A DNA stretch of 64,000 bases from PHAA01 sp964457945 (GTDB taxonomy: Bacteria > Bacillota > Syntrophomonadia > Syntrophomonadales > Syntrophomonadaceae): positions 6,250 through 70,249 of the forward strand of contig CAYWFX010000012.1 in assembly GCA_964457945.1 (NCBI GenBank), read 5' to 3'. Of this stretch, positions 60,513 through 64,000 are shown piece after piece; position 1 is the first letter of the stretch; each line of letters opens with the position of its first letter. Under the pieces are notes generated by a model. The model had not been told where the DNA came from, searched no databases, and saw nothing but the letters and a program-made list of their open reading frames with translations. A program made the translations under genes and the position numbers.

Positions 60513-60881
60513 TCACCCCTTACTGGCAATAACGACTGCTATTGCCTGCTCTTTGCTATGGGAAAGACTTATGTTAAAGTCATCTATTTTAGCTTCATAG
60601 GCCCGGAGCAAGGCGGCTTCATGCAAGATAAGATGTGGCTTACCCCCCGCATCCGCTACAACCTCGGTATCGTGAAAGCGGATTCCCTTAACAAATATCG
60701 CATCCAGCTTGCGCAATGCCTCCCGAGCCGCAAATCTTGCCGCCAAAGAAGGATAGGGATCCTTTTTCCGGTAACAATACTCTATTTCCTGCTCTGTAAA
60801 TACCCGTTCCAAAAACCGGGGTGTTCTAGTTATCACATTTCTCAATCTGGCAATATCAATAATATCAATACCGATAAGCAA
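60513..60881 (-). CDS. acpS: Holo-[acyl-carrier-protein] synthase
   Basis: The 122-residue enzyme transfers phosphopantetheine to ACP. GIDIIDIARLRNVI (with the Mg-binding Asp) and FAAREALRK (catalytic Glu) are the AcpS signature. The acpS-nnr-CBS-alr-mazEF order is common in Clostridia. Confidence 0.95.
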   Translation of the reverse strand: MLIGIDIIDIARLRNVITRTPRFLERVFTEQEIEYCYRKKDPYPSLAARFAAREALRKLDAIFVKGIRFHDTEVVADAGGKPHLILHEAALLRAYEAKIDDFNISLSHSKEQAIAVVIASKG

Positions 60882-60921
60882 AGCAAACTATCCCCCCTGA
60901 TACAAGTTCTGAATATAGTTA

Positions 60922-60953
60922 AGCCCTGAAACCTCAAACGAAATTTCAGGGCT
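60922..60953 (-). terminator. Hairpin between cheW and acpS
   Basis: AGCCCTGAAA pairs with TTTCAGGGCT (60922-60931 with 60944-60953). It lies ten bases after the cheW stop and upstream of acpS. The T-run is poor, so it may be a weak terminator. Confidence 0.6.
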
Positions 60954-60962
60954 ACATTGGTG

Positions 60963-61442
60963 CTAGTTGGCCTTTCCTCCAACGCTCTGGAGTTCAGCCC
61001 TTTCTCCTTCGCTTAATATCTTGTTCATATCCAACAGAATTAAGAGGCGATCACCCATCTTACCCACTCCGGTCAAATATTCGGAGGTAATTCCTCCTAC
61101 CAGTGCGGGCGGAGGTTCTATGCTATCAAAAGATAAGCGCAGCACCTCGCTGACTTCATCTACCATAATGCCAACGGTCTGTCCTTCCACATCAACCACC
61201 ACACTGCGGCTTTCACTGCTTAACTCGGAGGAGGCCATGTCAAATCTCTTTTTAAGGTCTATTATGGGTATAATTTTACCCCGAAGATTAATTATTCCCT
61301 CCACAAAATCCGGAGCTTGCGGCAATCTGGTAGGCGTCGCAATGGGAATTATCTCCTGTACCTGGGTAATGGGAACCCCATACTCACATACAGTTTCACC
61401 AGTCTTTAATTTAAACACCACCAATTGAATCTCTTCAGCCAT
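60963..61442 (-). CDS. cheW: Chemotaxis coupling protein CheW
   Basis: ATG 61442 (159 residues) lies behind GGAGGG. QLVVFKLKTGETVCEYGVPITQVQEI, then LPQAPDFVEGIINLRGKIIPIIDLKKRF and VDEVSEVLRL form the CheW fold that links receptors to CheA. It is isolated from the other che genes, but a soluble chemoreceptor lies at 30351-31208. Confidence 0.94.
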   Translation of the reverse strand: MAEEIQLVVFKLKTGETVCEYGVPITQVQEIIPIATPTRLPQAPDFVEGIINLRGKIIPIIDLKKRFDMASSELSSESRSVVVDVEGQTVGIMVDEVSEVLRLSFDSIEPPPALVGGITSEYLTGVGKMGDRLLILLDMNKILSEGERAELQSVGGKAN

Positions 61443-61586
61443 AGTATACCCTCCTCTAATTAGCAATTATTCTGACCCATTACATCAACCAAATTATATT
61501 TACGTAGTATTCTATTGCATATATTCTATGACAAATCCGTTTTTCCTTTCTATATCTAATATTTATTACATCCCTATTGCTCAGAT

Positions 61587-62165
61587 TTATAAAACAATAA
61601 CCTTGCTCGCAGCTAACATTTCTTCAGCTATGGTATACATATTTCCTACCACACCTACCTGTAATTTATCTATCAAGCCGTAAAAATCGAGACAGGTTCC
61701 GCAGGAAAGAACCTCCACTCCATTACTCTCCAAATTTTTGATATGTTCAATTAGATCAGATCCAGCAGTAGTGAGCAATACCCCGCTATTTAAAAAGATG
61801 AGGGTCTTAATCTCACCCTCCATCTGGGTGAGGGTATACATAAAGCTCTTCATTAATATGCTGCCCAGTTTATCATCACCTTGCCCCAGCACATTGCTCT
61901 TTATCAATACTACAGTACTACCCCTCAGGGTATCCTTTTCCGGAAGCATATCCTCCTTGCTAATATTGATGTAGAAATTGCCATCCTGTTCTTCAATCAT
62001 GCTTTCCAAGCTCAGTGTTTTTACCATCCTGGAAACGTTTTCAAGAGCTATTTTGTTATCAACGATAGTCATAACTTCGTGTACCTCATTACTATCAAGA
62101 GCCCTTTTAGTCAATACTACCGGTTCCGGGCAGGCCAAGCCACGGGCATCAACGATTTTCTTCAC
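61587..62165 (-). CDS. yedF: YedF-type protein (TusA-like plus DsrE-like domains)
   Basis: The 192-residue protein has an N-terminal TusA/SirA domain (DARGLACPEPVVLTKRAL, Cys 12 in CPEP) and a C-terminal DsrE/F-like domain with GVEVLSCGTCLDFYGL, where the Cys pair may be redox active. Proteins of this type are called selenium-metabolism YedF, found in selenium-using anaerobes; the function is not proven. It is alone on its strand, divergent from the por-type operon. Confidence 0.9.
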   Translation of the reverse strand: MKKIVDARGLACPEPVVLTKRALDSNEVHEVMTIVDNKIALENVSRMVKTLSLESMIEEQDGNFYINISKEDMLPEKDTLRGSTVVLIKSNVLGQGDDKLGSILMKSFMYTLTQMEGEIKTLIFLNSGVLLTTAGSDLIEHIKNLESNGVEVLSCGTCLDFYGLIDKLQVGVVGNMYTIAEEMLAASKVIVL

Positions 62166-62326
62166 GTAATCCAGTCATCTCCTTTGTGTCATTTGTATAT
62201 ATAGTTACTCTTTCACCTGTTTTCATTCTACCATAATTCCAATTATTAACACCAGCTAGACTGCTGAGGAAGGAAAGCAGTTTCATAAAAAAAATATTCC
62301 ACTAGAATTATACCGCCCTAATAGAA

Positions 62327-62357
62327 TATAATGTTGAATAAAAGTGGTCTGACCACT
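62327..62357 (+). promoter_or_regulatory. Promoter -10 and FadR-like palindrome of the por operon
   Basis: TATAAT (62327-62332) is followed by AGTGGTC-T-GACCACT (62343-62357), a perfect 15-bp palindrome containing TGGTCNGACCA. This core is used by GntR/FadR-subfamily regulators. Located at the presumed start of transcription, it would act as an operator. The -35 box is poor. Confidence 0.65.
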
Positions 62358-62390
62358 GGAACACTAGTCAGTCAAGAATGGAGGAACAAT

Positions 62391-62933
62391 ATGTTAGAAC
62401 TACGAATCAACGGGTTTGGCGGGCAGGGCTCCGTTACCCTGGCTCACTTGTTAGCGCAGGCTGCGCTGGAAAACGGTGAGCAGGGACAGGCCTTGCCTTT
62501 CTTCGGGGTGGAACGCCGCGGAGCGCCGGTGCGGGCAGCAGTGCGCATGTCCCCCACCACTATCCACGCGCACAGTCAATGCGAGCTGCCGGATTATGTG
62601 GTAGTGATGAGCGAAAAGCTCATCAAAGCGGCGGTCAGTGAAGGCATTACTGAGATCGGCACCGTGATCATCAATGCTCCCGAAGCCGTAGCCGTGGGTA
62701 AGCACCCCACCTGGCATTTGGACGCTGACGCCATGGCCCGCGAAGCCGGATTATTTTCCGCCGACGGACCCAATATCAATATTCCACTGTTTGGCGCGGT
62801 GTGCCGGGTGCTAAACATCCCGCAAAATGTTATGGAACAAACCATCTTGAATAAATGGCCGGGCAATAACGGCGAGCGTAATCTGGGCGCCGCTGGCAAG
62901 GCTTATAACACTGTAACGCAGATTAGCGTATAG
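62391..62933 (+). CDS. porG: 2-oxoacid:ferredoxin oxidoreductase, gamma subunit
   Basis: ATG 62391 (180 residues) lies behind GGAGG. ELRINGFGGQGSVTLAHLLAQA is the family signature, and ERRGAPVRAAVRMSP follows. The gamma subunit is the core of pyruvate- or 2-ketoisovalerate-type oxidoreductases. The order gamma-delta-alpha is that of separate-subunit archaeal-type enzymes. The region is visibly richer in G+C than the flank before it. Confidence 0.92.
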   Translation: MLELRINGFGGQGSVTLAHLLAQAALENGEQGQALPFFGVERRGAPVRAAVRMSPTTIHAHSQCELPDYVVVMSEKLIKAAVSEGITEIGTVIINAPEAVAVGKHPTWHLDADAMAREAGLFSADGPNINIPLFGAVCRVLNIPQNVMEQTILNKWPGNNGERNLGAAGKAYNTVTQISV

Positions 62934-62971
62934 GATCTTTATATTTGGATTAGCGAAAGGAATGGAAATAA

Positions 62972-63229
62972 ATGAAATCAGTTACGAAAGCTTACCGGCC
63001 TATTTCCTGGCCGATGAAGGGAGCCGGCGGTGACACCGGTTCCTGGCGAGCGAATCGTCCGGTGGTTAACATTGAGATATGCACCAAATGCCAATTTTGT
63101 TGGGTATATTGTCCGGAAGCGGTCATTGACCGCAAAGAAATTACGATTGATTACCGCTACTGCAAGGGCTGCGGCGTGTGCGCCACAGAATGCCCCACCG
63201 GCGCAATCAGCATGGAAAAGGAGGAGTAG
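62972..63229 (+). CDS. porD: 2-oxoacid:ferredoxin oxidoreductase, delta (ferredoxin) subunit
   Basis: The 85-residue protein has two 4Fe-4S motifs: CTKCQFCWVYCPEA and CKGCGVCATECPTGAI, typical of the delta subunit. It follows gamma by 38 bases and ends two bases or so before the alpha start region. Confidence 0.93.
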   Translation: MKSVTKAYRPISWPMKGAGGDTGSWRANRPVVNIEICTKCQFCWVYCPEAVIDRKEITIDYRYCKGCGVCATECPTGAISMEKEE

Positions 63230-63233
63230 CAGT

Positions 63234-64000
63234 ATGAAAGCAGCGCAAGTTAGAATGGAAACCGGTGCCTATGCCGCCGCGCTGGCCGTAAAAAGCGCCC
63301 GGGTGGACGTAGTACCTGGCTACCCCATCACCCCCCAGACCAGCATTATGGAAGCGGTGGCCGCCATGGTTGAAAATGGTGAGTTGAACGCCCGCTTTAT
63401 TCCGGTGGAAGGCGAACACAGCGTTCTGGCCGCTGCCGTGGCCGCATCCGCTGCCGGCGCCCGCGTTTTCACAGCCACCTCCGCCAACGGCTTGCTATAT
63501 ATGCACGAAGTTTTACATATGGCTTCCGGTGGACGTTTGCCGGTCGTTATGTGCAACGTCAACCGCGGTGTTTTTGCCCCCTGGACCCTGTGGGCCGATC
63601 ATCAGGACTCATTTGCTCAGCGCGATACTGGCTGGATCCAATATCACTGTTCCTCCAATCAGGAGGTGTTCAACACCATTTTGCAGGCCTTCCGCGTAGC
63701 CGAACAGATCAATATACCTGTGATGGTCAACTTTGACGGCTTTGCCATCTCCCATTGTCTGATGCCCCTCACCCTGCCTCCACAGGAAGACATCGACCGT
63801 TTCTTGCCCCCACATGAACCGGAATGGCGGCTCGACCCGGCTCATCCCTCTTCCTTCAGCAATGTGACCATGGCGGCCGAATACGCACAATTCCGCCAGA
63901 TGCTGTCTGACGATATTATCGCGTCCATCCCGCTGGTAAAGCAGGCGGCGCAGGAATATAAGGATATCACCGGCATGTGGGATGGCGACACCATCGACAC
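63234..64000 (+). CDS. porA: 2-oxoacid:ferredoxin oxidoreductase, alpha subunit (partial)
   Basis: ATG 63234 has GGAGG upstream, overlapping the end of the delta gene. The visible 255 residues show PGYPITPQTSIMEAV, IPVEGEHSVLAAAVAASAAGARVFTATSANGLLYMHE and NVNRGVFAPWTLWADHQDS, characteristic of the alpha subunit. The gene continues beyond the right edge; the beta subunit (TPP-binding) should follow. The PORA-type APWTLWADHQDS suggests pyruvate or a branched-chain 2-oxoacid; the substrate is not decided. Confidence 0.9.
   Translation, partial: MKAAQVRMETGAYAAALAVKSARVDVVPGYPITPQTSIMEAVAAMVENGELNARFIPVEGEHSVLAAAVAASAAGARVFTATSANGLLYMHEVLHMASGGRLPVVMCNVNRGVFAPWTLWADHQDSFAQRDTGWIQYHCSSNQEVFNTILQAFRVAEQINIPVMVNFDGFAISHCLMPLTLPPQEDIDRFLPPHEPEWRLDPAHPSSFSNVTMAAEYAQFRQMLSDDIIASIPLVKQAAQEYKDITGMWDGDTID

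Overview
The window looks like the chromosome of an anaerobic, low-to-medium G+C Firmicute of class Clostridia. The evidence is strong purine-rich ribosome binding sites with many TTG/GTG starts, a CIRCE-controlled groESL operon, CCA-encoding tRNA genes, several copper-amine-oxidase-N-like (stalk) secreted proteins, a feoAB/DtxR locus, a molybdopterin operon and, at the right edge, a ferredoxin-linked 2-oxoacid oxidoreductase. A Syntrophomonas-like or Peptococcaceae-like host is my guess from gene content; it has not been tested. Position 29076-29175 is a run of 100 N, so this is a draft assembly.

Layout. 1-3500: end of an SGNH/GDSL-type gene, then an aroF-tyrA operon on the minus strand with a promoter, a tiny aromatic-rich leader peptide and a terminator-like hairpin, then a three-repeat peptidoglycan-binding protein. 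3689-4200: a tRNA operon (Gly-Arg-His-Gln-Lys) behind a near-consensus promoter. 4154-23942: a roughly 19.8 kb integrated element in tRNA-Lys. Its attL and attR are a 50-bp identical (60-bp, one mismatch) repeat of the tRNA 3' part. It carries an integrase beside attL, a second tyrosine recombinase with a divergent excisionase-like gene, a Xre repressor with palindromic operators, a secreted stalk-domain protein, a tail-tip protein, a 1390-residue tape measure protein, a DnaB helicase with a replication-initiation partner, and a zinc-ribbon gene next to attR. No terminase, portal, capsid or lysis gene is visible, so it is a decayed prophage or a satellite-like element.

23982-28051: a scrambled stretch in which an ABM-domain gene, an AraC regulator and two gene fragments (GNAT, type III CoA-transferase) lie between two copies of a 91-bp sequence from the 3' end of a PAS histidine kinase gene. 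28297-31533: small membrane proteins, a DedA gene split by an apparently artificial assembly gap, a lytic transglycosylase, a soluble chemoreceptor with a Rossmann-like N-terminus, and tRNA-Leu. 32185-36010: feoAB and a DtxR-type regulator, with a 20-bp perfect inverted repeat between them. 36431-40423: a giant PAS-GGDEF-HD-GYP protein.

40636-64000 is mostly housekeeping: groESL; a moa/mog operon behind a leader resembling a Moco riboswitch plus terminator; lgt and 5-FCL; a t6A operon (tsaE-tsaB-rimI-tsaD) with a family 4 uracil-DNA glycosylase; a GH18 protein; asnB; amidohydrolase and C26 peptidase; an alr/mazEF/nnr/acpS block; cheW; yedF; and a more G+C-rich por-type operon (gamma-delta-alpha) behind a FadR-like palindrome, cut off by the right edge.
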